Positions 32,222 to 41,227 of a stretch of 64,000 nucleotides of DNA are shown piece after piece. The notes under the pieces were generated by a model. That model was not told the DNA's origin. It saw nothing but the letters and a program-made list of their open reading frames with translations, and did not search any database. The position numbers and the translations under genes are program-made. Each line of letters starts with the position of its first letter. The first letter of the stretch is position 1. Source of the stretch: a virus; IMG/VR virus record IMGVR_UViG_3300042691_040117, positions 1 to 64,000 of that record; one strand, 5' to 3'.

Positions 32222-32611
32222 TCACTTTCTCTTTTTAGTTTTAGGTGCCTGAATTCCCCAAATCCTAGGGTTTATTCTTCCGTAACCAAAATCAATACTC
32301 CTAATTACTAGTCCAAGATTATCATAGTACATATCAAAAATATTAACTCTCTTCGATGCTCTAGTTAAATCATAGCAAACTTTATCATTATAAAAATAAG
32401 TTACAATATAAGCGTCATTGGGAACTTGGATGTCCTTTGCCTCTTCTAAAGTACAATTTTGTTTTAAAATCTCGCATCCATAACGAGATTTAAAAGTTTC
32501 TTTTTCTTGTGGTGACCAAGTTTCTAAACTTTTTTCTCTATCGGACGCCTTTTCATTTTCCATTGGCATCTTTTCTTTTATTAATTTATTTTCCAAAATT
32601 ACATTCTCCAA
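32222..32611 (-). CDS. Hypothetical protein (129 aa)
   Basis: The N-terminus is polar and helical with several methionines, so the exact start is uncertain (32611, 32569 or 32563). The core has YGCEILKQNCTLEEAKDIQVPNDAYIVTYFYNDKVCYDLTRASK, and the C-terminus is basic (APKTKKRK). No family is recognised. It is the last gene before the strong terminator at 32185-32216. Confidence 0.6.
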   Translation of the reverse strand: MENVILENKLIKEKMPMENEKASDREKSLETWSPQEKETFKSRYGCEILKQNCTLEEAKDIQVPNDAYIVTYFYNDKVCYDLTRASKRVNIFDMYYDNLGLVIRSIDFGYGRINPRIWGIQAPKTKKRK

Positions 32612-32621
32612 TAATAATCAA

Positions 32622-33203
32622 TTAACTTCTATTACCCCAGTTAATATCAGGATAAGCACTACTCACAAGATCTTTTGTAATTTTATATTTTGATTGCAGA
32701 TTCTTATCCTTAACAAGGCAAAGAATTTCGGCTTCAAGTGGATGAAGTCCTTGAAGAACATTAATAAACATTGTTTCTCTACGAAGAGAACTCAATCCAT
32801 CATTACCACCCTTTACAAAGTTATAAAATCTTTGATATTCTTTTCTAATAGAAGACTTTCCCTGATCAGATGCTCCTAAAGAAGAAGAATTTAATTCTGT
32901 CATCTTATTTACAGCATCACTAATTTTTCCACTTATGGTTCCACTGAAAGAATTTTGTTCACCTACGCTGGCATAGGGAACTTCACCTTCGGGAAGCATC
33001 GAAATTACAGATTCATCAAAATTCCAAATAAAAAGGGATTTTAATGATGGATGCTCAAACTTTTTCAATGCCTCAATTTTTCTGGCATTTGTCCTTTGTT
33101 TAGATACCACTGCCAAAACTTCAAAAGTAAATGGATTTGTTGGTAAATCTTCAATAGGAGATTCAGTTTTTTTAGTCTTCGTCTTCGCTGTCGTCGTAGT
33201 CAT
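32622..33203 (-). CDS. DUF6433-like phage protein (193 aa)
   Basis: Starts MTTTTAKTKTKKTESPIEDL. The core reads RKIEALKKFEHPSLKSLFIWNFDESVISMLPEGEVPY, followed by RKEYQRFYNFVKGGNDGLSSLRRETMFINVLQGLHPLEAEIL and a VKDKNL-x-Y motif. This follows the DUF6433 layout seen in T4-like phages of cyanobacteria and others, where it is near replication or structural genes. No known function. The start at 33203 is preferred over 33227 because the shorter form still overlaps the TM gene by 32 nt. Confidence 0.7.
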   Translation of the reverse strand: MTTTTAKTKTKKTESPIEDLPTNPFTFEVLAVVSKQRTNARKIEALKKFEHPSLKSLFIWNFDESVISMLPEGEVPYASVGEQNSFSGTISGKISDAVNKMTELNSSSLGASDQGKSSIRKEYQRFYNFVKGGNDGLSSLRRETMFINVLQGLHPLEAEILCLVKDKNLQSKYKITKDLVSSAYPDINWGNRS

Positions 33204-33396
33204 AATCGTTTTCAAACCTAAATGCAATTACTTCGTCAGGAATAACATTCCCATTTGTATCAAAAAATTCAGGATGTAGCTGAGGACCTTCCTGATAGTT
33301 CATCATGTATTCTCTAGCAACCCAACCTCCCATTATTCCTACTATAAAAAAAAGAAAAACTAATATTGAGCCAAAAACTAAACTAGTTGCTAACAT
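33172..33396 (-). CDS. Small single-span membrane protein (74 aa)
   Basis: N-terminal membrane segment LVFGSILVFLFFIVGIMGGWVAREY at residues 5-29, then a polar domain with YQEGPQLHPEFFDTNGNVIPDEVIAFRFE and an acidic tail. The ribosome binding site (AGGAG) is 6-7 nt upstream of the ATG. The pattern is common in cyanophages as an unnamed small membrane protein. Possible roles are membrane anchoring or signalling, not known. Confidence 0.75.
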   Translation of the reverse strand: MLATSLVFGSILVFLFFIVGIMGGWVAREYMMNYQEGPQLHPEFFDTNGNVIPDEVIAFRFENDYDYDDSEDED

Positions 33397-33589
33397 TTTT
33401 TTCTCCTGGAGAATAACTTTTTTTCCTAAACGTTAAGGAAAATTCAAAATAAATGGTTACTTCCCTTTGAAGAAAGATGACCAGTTTTTCATAAATAATG
33501 TGAAAATTTTTAGGTTGCCTTTTTTTTCCTCCATTAAGAAAAATTTCAACACCACGATTAACGTGATTACTTTTATTTATGCTGCTCAT
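33383..33589 (-). CDS. Possible small protein (68 aa), uncertain
   Basis: An open frame that begins with a TAATG overlap behind glutaredoxin and ends 14 nt inside the next gene. The sequence is basic (GGKKRQPKNFHIIYEKL, then FRKKSYSPGEKN) with no recognised domain. A late-promoter-like CATAAATA lies inside its first codons (33574-33581), which would favour a shorter product. A second, 25-codon frame starting at 33534 (MEEKKGNLKIF) is the alternative. Its coding status is uncertain. Confidence 0.4.
   Translation of the reverse strand: MSSINKSNHVNRGVEIFLNGGKKRQPKNFHIIYEKLVIFLQREVTIYFEFSLTFRKKSYSPGEKNVSN
33574..33581 (-). promoter_or_regulatory. Late promoter candidate (CATAAATA) before the small membrane protein
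   Basis: CATAAATA on the minus strand, 178 nt upstream of the 74-aa membrane gene and just inside the doubtful 68-aa frame. It may drive the membrane protein and the genes after it late in infection. Confidence 0.35.
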
Positions 33590-33825
33590 TAAACAATATT
33601 ATTTTCTTTAAGATACTTGATCGTATCCGTACACCCTCCCAACTTTTTATCATCACAAATAACTTGTGGAAAAGTTGAATTATTACCAAATTCAGAATAA
33701 AATTCTTCTTTCGTAAAATGAGTATCTAAAGTATACACTATAAATCTCAAATTTGTCAACTCGAAAACTTTTTTAATCTTTTCGCAGTAAGGGCATCCCT
33801 CTTTAGAATAAATTGTAAAATTCAT
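33589..33825 (-). CDS. Glutaredoxin (78 aa)
   Basis: Contains the active-site motif GCPYCEKIKK, and the TFPQVICDDKKLGGCTDTIKYL segment with the cis-Pro (T-F-P) and GG motifs that bind glutathione. A minimal glutaredoxin (T4 NrdC-like in size). In T4-like phages it acts as an electron donor for ribonucleotide reductase. It starts 4 nt after the glycosyltransferase stop and is TAATG-coupled to the next frame. Confidence 0.92.
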   Translation of the reverse strand: MNFTIYSKEGCPYCEKIKKVFELTNLRFIVYTLDTHFTKEEFYSEFGNNSTFPQVICDDKKLGGCTDTIKYLKENNIV

Positions 33826-33829
33826 AGTT

Positions 33830-34636
33830 TTAAAATCCTAAATGTTTATCTCTAACAAAATTTAAATCATAAAAAGTATAACTTAAAGGAAGATCCTTTA
33901 GAGCTTGATTATTAAATGGAATATCATAAGTAACTGTTTCTCTATTAGGACCCCAAGATCCCGCAGTATCGTGCCAATTTGATCCCCATTTGTGGTACAT
34001 GTAGTATTCATTTTGAAGTCGACTGTGATCCAATTTTTCTCGCAATGAAGGGTCAATTCTCCAAGTTTGAGATCCTGTTGTATCGTAAGTGTTTTCTCCT
34101 TCTCCATGAAAATAAGAAAGACCTGCGCTGATTGTTTTAATATCAGCATTACTACATCGAATATAATAATCAACGTCTTCAACATAAGCTGGATAACAAT
34201 TCTCATCAAACAGTCCAACTTTTTGAACAACCCAATCTTTCAATAAAAAAAGATCATAAGACATCGATGAATTTGCAAAAACAATTCCAGTTTCCGGATC
34301 TTCGGCATTCTCAATAAAACTTTTTAAAAATCCAGAAGTAAAAGAAACATCATTATTTACAATCATCCAATAAGGAGCATTCATGTAGCATTTAATTATT
34401 AAATTCCATGCTCCAGAAACTCCTATATTTGCAGGAAGATGACAAACTTTAATATTTTTAATATAGTAATAGTTTATCTTGCAAAGATTATCTAATTCTT
34501 CTGTTAGTTCTCCCCTACCATTATTATTAATGATGATTAAATTATCAACTGGATAATCAATACTAGAAACTAATCTCTGTATCCATTTGAATCCATTAAC
34601 AATAGGAACTCCAATTACAGGTATAGAATCTAACAT
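33830..34636 (-). CDS. Family 2-like glycosyltransferase (268 aa)
   Basis: A GT-A fold: SIPVIGVPIVNGFKWIQRLVSSIDYPVDNLIIINNNG, then GVSGAWNLIIKCY, and YWMIVNNDVSFTSGFLKSF where NND takes the place of the metal-binding DxD. ENCYPAYVEDVDYYIRCSNA carries the ED acid motif. It probably transfers one sugar from a nucleotide donor. The acceptor is not known. It overlaps the 1070-aa multi-transferase by 7 nt and begins the glycan cluster at its downstream end. Confidence 0.82.
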   Translation of the reverse strand: MLDSIPVIGVPIVNGFKWIQRLVSSIDYPVDNLIIINNNGRGELTEELDNLCKINYYYIKNIKVCHLPANIGVSGAWNLIIKCYMNAPYWMIVNNDVSFTSGFLKSFIENAEDPETGIVFANSSMSYDLFLLKDWVVQKVGLFDENCYPAYVEDVDYYIRCSNADIKTISAGLSYFHGEGENTYDTTGSQTWRIDPSLREKLDHSRLQNEYYMYHKWGSNWHDTAGSWGPNRETVTYDIPFNNQALKDLPLSYTFYDLNFVRDKHLGF

Positions 34637-37600
34637 TTTTGGTCGTTCTTCTTAATTCTGTCTAGATTATCCTTAACTGATTTTCTATAATCTTCAGTCA
34701 TCTCATAATTATCTAGAAGATCTTTAAAAATTGCTCTAGTCTGGTCTCCTTTACCCCACCAGTATCCAGATATGGCCTTCTCGAATAACAATCCACACTT
34801 ACCAGGATATTCAACTTCACTTATCAAAGGTTGAACATCGAAATCACAGATGTCAAGTGCCAAAGAAGCATACTTATAGGAATCATTCCACTGCTGTCTT
34901 CTTTCATGAAATCTTGCAAGTAAAAAGTATGCTTCCGGACGTTTCGGCATTAGGCACAATGCTTGCTGTAGGAGAGAAACTGCAGTGCCATCACGAGTTC
35001 CTTGTCTATCATATGAATGATGAGATTTTATCAGTGCTTCATATGCAAGATTATCATCCTCTGCTCTTTCTGCACACCTTAAAAAGTATGTAAGTGAAGG
35101 TGCAGTATGTCCTTCTTTTTCATACCATAAACCAAGATCAAAATTTCTTTCCGGATTTTCAGTATCAAGAGAGAACTTTGTTAGAAGTTCTTCTATGTCA
35201 GTTTGATTAATTTCCTGATCTTTTTTCTTTGGATTGGGAACTCTTGGAATTAAAGTTTTTGGAATCTTTTTAGAAACTTCAGATCCAACGGGCAATAAAA
35301 ACTTCTTAACTTTAGGAAGATCAAAAATAGCCTGAGGTAAATCTTCTAGAGGATATGGTTTCATAATATAATCATTCATGCCCGATGGGCAAATTTGACC
35401 CTCAACATGCTCATAATTAAGCATAAAATCTTTCATTTCATCACTGGAATAGTTCTTGTGATTGAGGAAATCAAAATTCCAATCAGCATGGCAGAATGAT
35501 TTTGCTTTATTTAATCTATTTTCATTCGACCCCATCCAACTAAAGTGCCATCCAAGATCAGTCATTCTTCTTCCATGCTCATATGATCCTCCAGGAGTCC
35601 ATCCACCTTCACTATAAGGCCATACAATGGGGAAGGGATTAAATTCATCAGCGCGGATGTATGTGAATCCTATTTTTTCTGCTTGTTTCTTCATACAAAC
35701 AAACAAAGAGTACCTCCATTCTCTGGGTTCGCCAGTTTCTATGTGGTATGATCTCATATCAGCACGACCTTCAAGATGTACCAAATCAACCTTATAGATG
35801 TTGTTTGGATGTGTCCTTGCCAGTTCATGTAACATAGAAATATGTTGAGGATCTAGTATTTCGTCGCAATCGGATACAATAAACATTGTATCGTCATCGA
35901 AATCATTAGTCTTTAAACATCTTGCAAGAGCATTTCTATGAACCTTCTCTCTAGATTGTTTTGTTGCTTCTTGACTCCACTTCTTTTCATATGGAGTAGC
36001 TCCACCCAATGCAGACTCAGAAAGATCAACTTCAATGACCTCGATAATATCTTCAGGAAGTCCCAATTCCTTTATAGTATTCTTAAGAGTGTATTCTTTT
36101 GGTATTCCACTATGAGTATAGTTTGCATCCGCAATAACAAACTTATCAACATAATCCTTAAGGATGTTAATCCTTAATTCTAATAGTTCTTTCTCGTTGA
36201 AGTAAATAAAACAATCTACTACATTTTTTTTAGAATTTTCTAATACTTCCGTTACTTGACCAGACATAAGTTCTTCTATAGTTACATGTTTACCATTGTT
36301 TTTCCACCAATTATGTACATACTCGGAAGCATAAACATGATTCGGTTTTTGCCCATCTTCTAATTCAAGATCATTCACATCTGTGGTTGGAACTTCCACA
36401 TTTTCAACAAACATAGGAAATGTATACACCCTACCCACGCCAGTGAATAAAATGTTTTCTCCAATCGGCATTACATCCTGGTCCTTAAGTTCAAGATGGA
36501 ATGTATCACCAATACAATAACTATCGATTAGTTTTTTGGCATACTCACGGGTCATTATGTAAGCAGTTTCAGACCAGTCATCCCACTTTCGATCTCTGAA
36601 ATAGACTCCATCAAAGTCACCACGAATTGCCATTAACTGAACACATTCACAATCTTCTGGAAGTCTTTCAATAAACTCTTCCCACTTAAAGTTCCAATAA
36701 TCTACAGTCTTAAGACTTAAATCATCCTCACAGAAGAATGCATAATCAGAACTACTTGTTTCATACCAGTGCTTAATTGCTTTCAGGTGCGAAACAATAC
36801 AACCCTGTGTTGGACCAGTGAGTTGATAAAGATACTTTCCAGTAACTTTATCATTAGAATCAGCATAGCGTTTGGAAATCATGGCAGTAGGAGTAATTCC
36901 ATACCTACCAAACTCATCTTCGATTAACTTCTGCCTATCAACACAGTCTTCTAGAGTTACATAGTAAACTGGAGGAAAATTTTCTAAATTATTCATTTCA
37001 GTAGCAATATACTTTTGTGGGGTTAGTTGTTTAATATTCCATTTAGTTTTTTGTTGAACATAATATTCAGTAACTTTAGAAAAATACTTTTTATTATGTT
37101 GGATGTGATACTGTGCTATTGCATATTCTAATTGATATTTTAAAGTATCACCACTATATTGGGATGAAAGATTTCTTTCATATTGGGAGAACATATCTTC
37201 ATTTTCTCCCCTAAAGTGCTCAAATCTTTTAGAATCTGGATGAGGTATATGAATTAAATTGTGGTCGTATACAAGTTTATTATGCTTTAATCCCATCAAC
37301 TCCAAACGCATCTGGAGTTCTTCATCTTCATATCCATAAAACTCACCTAAATCTTCATTATATCCTCCAACCTTTTCAAAGTTTTCCCGTGTAATATGAA
37401 GAAGACCAATCAAAGATTTGAAGTATGCATTATGAACATTGGCATACATCATAATATCATCAAAATTCATCTCATAGACATTATCATTTAGATATTCTAT
37501 TTTACGAGCACCAGATTGAAAACAAGTTTCATCTATCTTATATGATTCAAAGAAATTATAATATGGATTAATGATATAGTCAATATCAAACTTCATGATC

Positions 37601-37842
37601 GAGTCTCCAGTTGCAAGACTCGCAGCCAAATTTAAAGGTTGTGGTTGATTAAAAAATGTTTTATTAGGAACTGTTACTACCTTAATTCTAGAGTCGAGTT
37701 CTGTTAAATAATCTAATGATTCATCAGAACTCCAATCGACAATAATAATTTCTTTGATCTCATCAAAATTCAACCAGGATTGAAGAGATACTTTTAGAGT
37801 TTTATTTCTGTTTTTACATGCACAAATTAATGAAACGTTCAT
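34630..37842 (-). CDS. Three-domain glycosyltransferase with TPR tail (1070 aa)
   Basis: Domains in order: residues 1-290, a GT2-type transferase (CACKNRNKTLKVSL, FDIDYII, EFYGYEDEELQMRL); about 295-500, a GT25-like domain (YYVTLEDCVDRQKLIEDEF, GCIVSHLKAIKHWYE, FFCEDDL); about 510-860, a GT17-like domain (VVDCFIYFNEKELLELRI, IVSDCDEILDP, WHFSWMGSNE); about 885-1065, TPR-like helices (ALCLMPKRPEAYFLLARFHER). Three transferases in one chain suggest ordered assembly of a short oligosaccharide, with the TPR tail as a docking site. Each motif block is visible; the linkages made are not. It overlaps its neighbours by 4-7 nt. Confidence 0.85.
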   Translation of the reverse strand: MNVSLICACKNRNKTLKVSLQSWLNFDEIKEIIIVDWSSDESLDYLTELDSRIKVVTVPNKTFFNQPQPLNLAASLATGDSIMKFDIDYIINPYYNFFESYKIDETCFQSGARKIEYLNDNVYEMNFDDIMMYANVHNAYFKSLIGLLHITRENFEKVGGYNEDLGEFYGYEDEELQMRLELMGLKHNKLVYDHNLIHIPHPDSKRFEHFRGENEDMFSQYERNLSSQYSGDTLKYQLEYAIAQYHIQHNKKYFSKVTEYYVQQKTKWNIKQLTPQKYIATEMNNLENFPPVYYVTLEDCVDRQKLIEDEFGRYGITPTAMISKRYADSNDKVTGKYLYQLTGPTQGCIVSHLKAIKHWYETSSSDYAFFCEDDLSLKTVDYWNFKWEEFIERLPEDCECVQLMAIRGDFDGVYFRDRKWDDWSETAYIMTREYAKKLIDSYCIGDTFHLELKDQDVMPIGENILFTGVGRVYTFPMFVENVEVPTTDVNDLELEDGQKPNHVYASEYVHNWWKNNGKHVTIEELMSGQVTEVLENSKKNVVDCFIYFNEKELLELRINILKDYVDKFVIADANYTHSGIPKEYTLKNTIKELGLPEDIIEVIEVDLSESALGGATPYEKKWSQEATKQSREKVHRNALARCLKTNDFDDDTMFIVSDCDEILDPQHISMLHELARTHPNNIYKVDLVHLEGRADMRSYHIETGEPREWRYSLFVCMKKQAEKIGFTYIRADEFNPFPIVWPYSEGGWTPGGSYEHGRRMTDLGWHFSWMGSNENRLNKAKSFCHADWNFDFLNHKNYSSDEMKDFMLNYEHVEGQICPSGMNDYIMKPYPLEDLPQAIFDLPKVKKFLLPVGSEVSKKIPKTLIPRVPNPKKKDQEINQTDIEELLTKFSLDTENPERNFDLGLWYEKEGHTAPSLTYFLRCAERAEDDNLAYEALIKSHHSYDRQGTRDGTAVSLLQQALCLMPKRPEAYFLLARFHERRQQWNDSYKYASLALDICDFDVQPLISEVEYPGKCGLLFEKAISGYWWGKGDQTRAIFKDLLDNYEMTEDYRKSVKDNLDRIKKNDQKC

Positions 37843-38309
37843 TTGATCCTCCCAACATAATCACTACAGATTCCAAAACAGTTATAAACTTTTAGATCTG
37901 ATAAAGTATCTATATCCATATTCCACTCGGGCATTACAATTACAGATCTGGGTGTATAAGATTTTCCAGGATAAGTCCAAATATATTTTTTACTAGTTAA
38001 AGTATAATCGTCTTCTTGATGCCAAAAGTAATTAAACCCACTAGTACCATAAGAAAATTCATAAAGAGCTTCAATATTCTTACAATGAATCCAAAGAAAA
38101 TCTTTGTATTTTGACAACCAAAACCAATCAATAACATATTGAGGTTCATCATGTCCAAGATATAATTTTTTATCAAAAGTATCATACCTAATATCAATTT
38201 CAACATTAAATCCCTCCAACATTGCCTTTTCAATGTATTCAGGTCTGTTCTCTTCTAATGGATTCGAACCGTCAATATTACCCCGGTGTGAAATCAGTTT
38301 CATTTTCAA
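37839..38309 (-). CDS. GDPD-like phosphodiesterase domain protein (156 aa)
   Basis: Starts ISHRGNIDGSNPLEENRPEYIEKAML, continues FNVEIDIRYDT and LYLGHDEPQY. These give the HRG, ExD and HD residues that bind metal and substrate in glycerophosphodiester phosphodiesterases. At 156 aa it is shorter than typical members (about 240 aa), but such short versions recur in marine polysaccharide clusters. The start could be 38309 or 38303. It overlaps the methyltransferase gene by 32 nt. Substrate unknown, possibly a glycerophosphate in a surface glycan. Confidence 0.72.
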   Translation of the reverse strand: MKMKLISHRGNIDGSNPLEENRPEYIEKAMLEGFNVEIDIRYDTFDKKLYLGHDEPQYVIDWFWLSKYKDFLWIHCKNIEALYEFSYGTSGFNYFWHQEDDYTLTSKKYIWTYPGKSYTPRSVIVMPEWNMDIDTLSDLKVYNCFGICSDYVGRIK

Positions 38310-38937
38310 TTACCCAAAAACGACGAGCATGACCATCTGCAACTTTACTGTCCCTATCTTCCCAATCATAGTGATGAGCACCACCATTCAATCTACTATT
38401 ACAATGTTTTACAAATTTACAGTTGCTTTCTTTTAAAATATTTTCAACATAAGATGTTGATGGGGCACCACCCTTATTCGATAAAGATTGATCATTCCCC
38501 GATTCAGATCTAAAAAATATTTCAGATTCGAAAGAGTCATGAACAACAGTTTCAAAGAACATAAGATTGCAATTATTAATACAATTAATGAGATGCTCCT
38601 TATGATAATTTTCAAGATGATAGTACAAACCAAAGTTAATTATTACATCATACTTTCCAAAAATCCACTCTGGAGTGTCCAAATCACGACATTCAACTTT
38701 CAATAAAGGATAGTCATTTTTAATTATAGATACATTTTCAGATCTTCCTTCAATAGAAGTTACATCAGATTCTAAAACTTCTGCAAAGTAGTTACCAATG
38801 TATCCATTAAATGATCCTAACTCAAGAATCTTTTTACCTTTAAAAAAGTCTGGAGAATGTAAACTTAATATAAATTCTATCCGATTGTGCTGCCATTCGG
38901 AATGATAAGTCGATGGCTTTGAATTAGTTTCTTTCAT
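38278..38937 (-). CDS. Class I SAM-dependent methyltransferase (219 aa)
   Basis: SAM-binding motif I KKILELGSFNGYIGNYFAE, motif II VTSIEGRSENV, motif IV KYDVIINFGLYYHLENY. The C-terminal half (GGAPSTSYVENIL, RRFWVIENE) resembles methyltransferases of sugar clusters. It probably methylates a sugar or a nucleotide-sugar. It overlaps both neighbours (14 nt and 32 nt). Confidence 0.82.
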   Translation of the reverse strand: MKETNSKPSTYHSEWQHNRIEFILSLHSPDFFKGKKILELGSFNGYIGNYFAEVLESDVTSIEGRSENVSIIKNDYPLLKVECRDLDTPEWIFGKYDVIINFGLYYHLENYHKEHLINCINNCNLMFFETVVHDSFESEIFFRSESGNDQSLSNKGGAPSTSYVENILKESNCKFVKHCNSRLNGGAHHYDWEDRDSKVADGHARRFWVIENETDFTPG

Positions 38938-40297
38938 AGTTACTTAAGAAGTATTTTAAATCTTCGGGAGTTCCAAGACCCCACATTTTTTGAATTTCTT
39001 TTACCCTAATCTTCTTTCCGGATTGAATTGCCTCATTAAAAACAGGGCAAACATAGAACTCATTATTAGTCCTAATATCCTTTTCAATCATCTGCTCTGC
39101 ATATTTAACATAGTCAGATCCTTTCTTCCAGAAATAGATTCCGACAGTTGCATTATCACTGATTGGTTTCTTCTCTGCCACCTCTGAAACAAATCCATCA
39201 TCACCAATCTTTGCATAAGACCATTTAGGATGTGTTGCCTTAAAGGTGACAATACCACCATCAATACCGTCAGCATTGAATGCATAGAGGCATTCATTAC
39301 TGTTCCACTCTACAAACTGGTCAGAGTTTGCCATTATCAATGGTGCATCATTATTAATGAACTCCTTGGCAAGGAGGGTTGTACAGGCAGCACCTTCAGT
39401 TATTCCATCAACCTGAACAATATTGCAATTAGGCGCAATCAGATTTAGTAGGTATTGAAGACTATATTTTTCGTAGTGTTCTTTTTGAACAATAAAAGTA
39501 TAGTTTGCTTCAATGTTCAAATTTTCAACCACAACTTGAATCATTGGTTTACCATCAACTTCAATCAATGGTTTAGGAAATGTGTATCCAGCACTGGCAA
39601 ATCTACTGCCAGCACCTGCCATAGGAATAAGGACATTCATTTTATCAGATTTCCAAGGAACAATAGTTAATTTTTTAGCGGCAAAGATTTTAAAAGTCTT
39701 ATTGATTTTTTCTTGAGTTAGGTCATGTCTATTTTCAATTGCAATTAGGTGAGCACAACTATCGATTGCACCTTGCCTGCCGATATGACTATCTTCAAAG
39801 ATGACAGTATCTTTTGGAAGTGCATTACAAGCAGTCATACATTTCCAATACATTTCTGGAAATGGTTTATTTCTTACAACATCTTCATTACTTACATAGT
39901 AATCAACAAATTCCAATACTCCTAATTTGAGTAAAACTAATTTAACAGTATTGCGAATACTGTTACTTGCAACTGCAACTTGATATCCTCTCTGCTTTAG
40001 TTGCTGAAAATAGTGCATCAACTCATAATCATTTTCTAGATCAGAAAAAATTTCAAGAGTTGCTTTCTGTTTATCCTGCCAGATTTGTTGATGCTTTTCT
40101 ACAGGTAGACTCTTCTTTTCAGTAAGTATAGCAAGCTTTCTTGAAGTGGGAAGACCGTCATAAACGCTTAGATGTTCTTCAATACCAATTACATATTCAT
40201 TTCCAACGTTTCTTAATGCAGTATTCAGTGCATCATAATGCATCTCCCTACTATCAATAAGAACTCCATCAAGATCAAAAATTACTAATTTATTCAC
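38924..40297 (-). CDS. HAD phosphatase - nucleotidyltransferase fusion (457 aa)
   Basis: Residues 1-215: HAD-superfamily phosphatase (VIFDLDGVLIDSREMHYDAL, VASNSIRNTVKLVL, VIFEDSHIGRQGA). Residues about 224-455: sugar-nucleotidyltransferase with MNVLIPMAGAGSRFASAGYTFPKPLIEV (G-x-G-x-R and the PKP lysine), IMANSDQFVEW (donor D) and MWGLGTPEDL at the end. Such fusions both dephosphorylate and activate a sugar phosphate, as in heptose or hexose activation. It is probably the donor-supplying enzyme of this cluster. Ends overlapped by the methyltransferase gene. Confidence 0.88.
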   Translation of the reverse strand: MNKLVIFDLDGVLIDSREMHYDALNTALRNVGNEYVIGIEEHLSVYDGLPTSRKLAILTEKKSLPVEKHQQIWQDKQKATLEIFSDLENDYELMHYFQQLKQRGYQVAVASNSIRNTVKLVLLKLGVLEFVDYYVSNEDVVRNKPFPEMYWKCMTACNALPKDTVIFEDSHIGRQGAIDSCAHLIAIENRHDLTQEKINKTFKIFAAKKLTIVPWKSDKMNVLIPMAGAGSRFASAGYTFPKPLIEVDGKPMIQVVVENLNIEANYTFIVQKEHYEKYSLQYLLNLIAPNCNIVQVDGITEGAACTTLLAKEFINNDAPLIMANSDQFVEWNSNECLYAFNADGIDGGIVTFKATHPKWSYAKIGDDGFVSEVAEKKPISDNATVGIYFWKKGSDYVKYAEQMIEKDIRTNNEFYVCPVFNEAIQSGKKIRVKEIQKMWGLGTPEDLKYFLSNYERN

Positions 40298-40324
40298 GTT
40301 TTAAATTCCTCTCATTTATGTATG

Positions 40325-41227
40325 CTAAAAAAATCTGCTCACTAATTTTTTAGTTGTTAAATTCTTTTTAGTATAAGAAAACAGATATTCATTATAGTCT
40401 TCATAATCAGAGGGAATTTGCCCTTTCCATGAATATTTGTTTGTTTCTAGTACCATATACTTGGGAAAATCTGTAAGAATTGTTCCGGGACAATTTTCTA
40501 GATCATAAAAATATGGAATGGTTCTGTTTGCAAGAATCTCATAGTGCCTCATACAATCCCATCCCATTTTCTTACATGTAAATCCATAAAAAGCACTGGC
40601 ATACGCATCATAATATTCTTTCTCATTATCAAATGTATATTTTTTTGGATCACTATGAAAACCTGGAATTGGACTTTTGATTTTTGATGGAAAAATTTCT
40701 TCTTTTTTTGTCGAAGTTGTTCTTAATATACCTTCAGGTATGGCAAAAGAGATTGGATTCCCATACACATAATCAGTTAATTCTCTTTTCCAAACAATAC
40801 CATACTGATCTAGATTATATTCTTGTGAAAAATGAGTAATATCATCAGATCCATCAACGAAATGAACTTTTGATCTAGGATAATGAGATCTAACTTCATC
40901 GAGATAATCTAAACATTGCCTATCACAGATCATAAAATGCGTATAGACGCATCCATAAATGATCACATCATAAAATTTTGATCTTATCTTATCAATTATA
41001 ACATGAGGAGGATCAATCTGAGGTTTGTGATTCATTCTCCCATAAAGAGTAAATCCCCTACCATATAGACCGCGAAGTTCTTGTCCGGATTGTTCCTCAT
41101 AATCACTCATCATGTATCCAGGATAATGAGTTTCATATACATCAACGCCCGAATCAATTAATCCATGATAAATGCAGTCGGCAAGGTATTCATTATATGA
41201 AAATGAAAAAACAAATAGTACTTTCAC
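40325..41227 (-). CDS. Putative glycosyltransferase of unassigned family (300 aa)
   Basis: Rossmann-like N-terminus MKVLFVFSFSYNEYLADCIYHGLIDSG. The middle has SKVHFVDGSDDITHFSQEYN. The C-terminal half has GFTCKKMGWDCMRHYEILANRTIPYFYDLENCPGTIL, resembling the donor site of GT-B exostosin-like enzymes, which often carry an EILA motif with an essential glutamate. It overlaps the next gene by 4 nt. The family is not certain; its location in the cluster supports a glycan role. Confidence 0.6.
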   Translation of the reverse strand: MKVLFVFSFSYNEYLADCIYHGLIDSGVDVYETHYPGYMMSDYEEQSGQELRGLYGRGFTLYGRMNHKPQIDPPHVIIDKIRSKFYDVIIYGCVYTHFMICDRQCLDYLDEVRSHYPRSKVHFVDGSDDITHFSQEYNLDQYGIVWKRELTDYVYGNPISFAIPEGILRTTSTKKEEIFPSKIKSPIPGFHSDPKKYTFDNEKEYYDAYASAFYGFTCKKMGWDCMRHYEILANRTIPYFYDLENCPGTILTDFPKYMVLETNKYSWKGQIPSDYEDYNEYLFSYTKKNLTTKKLVSRFF

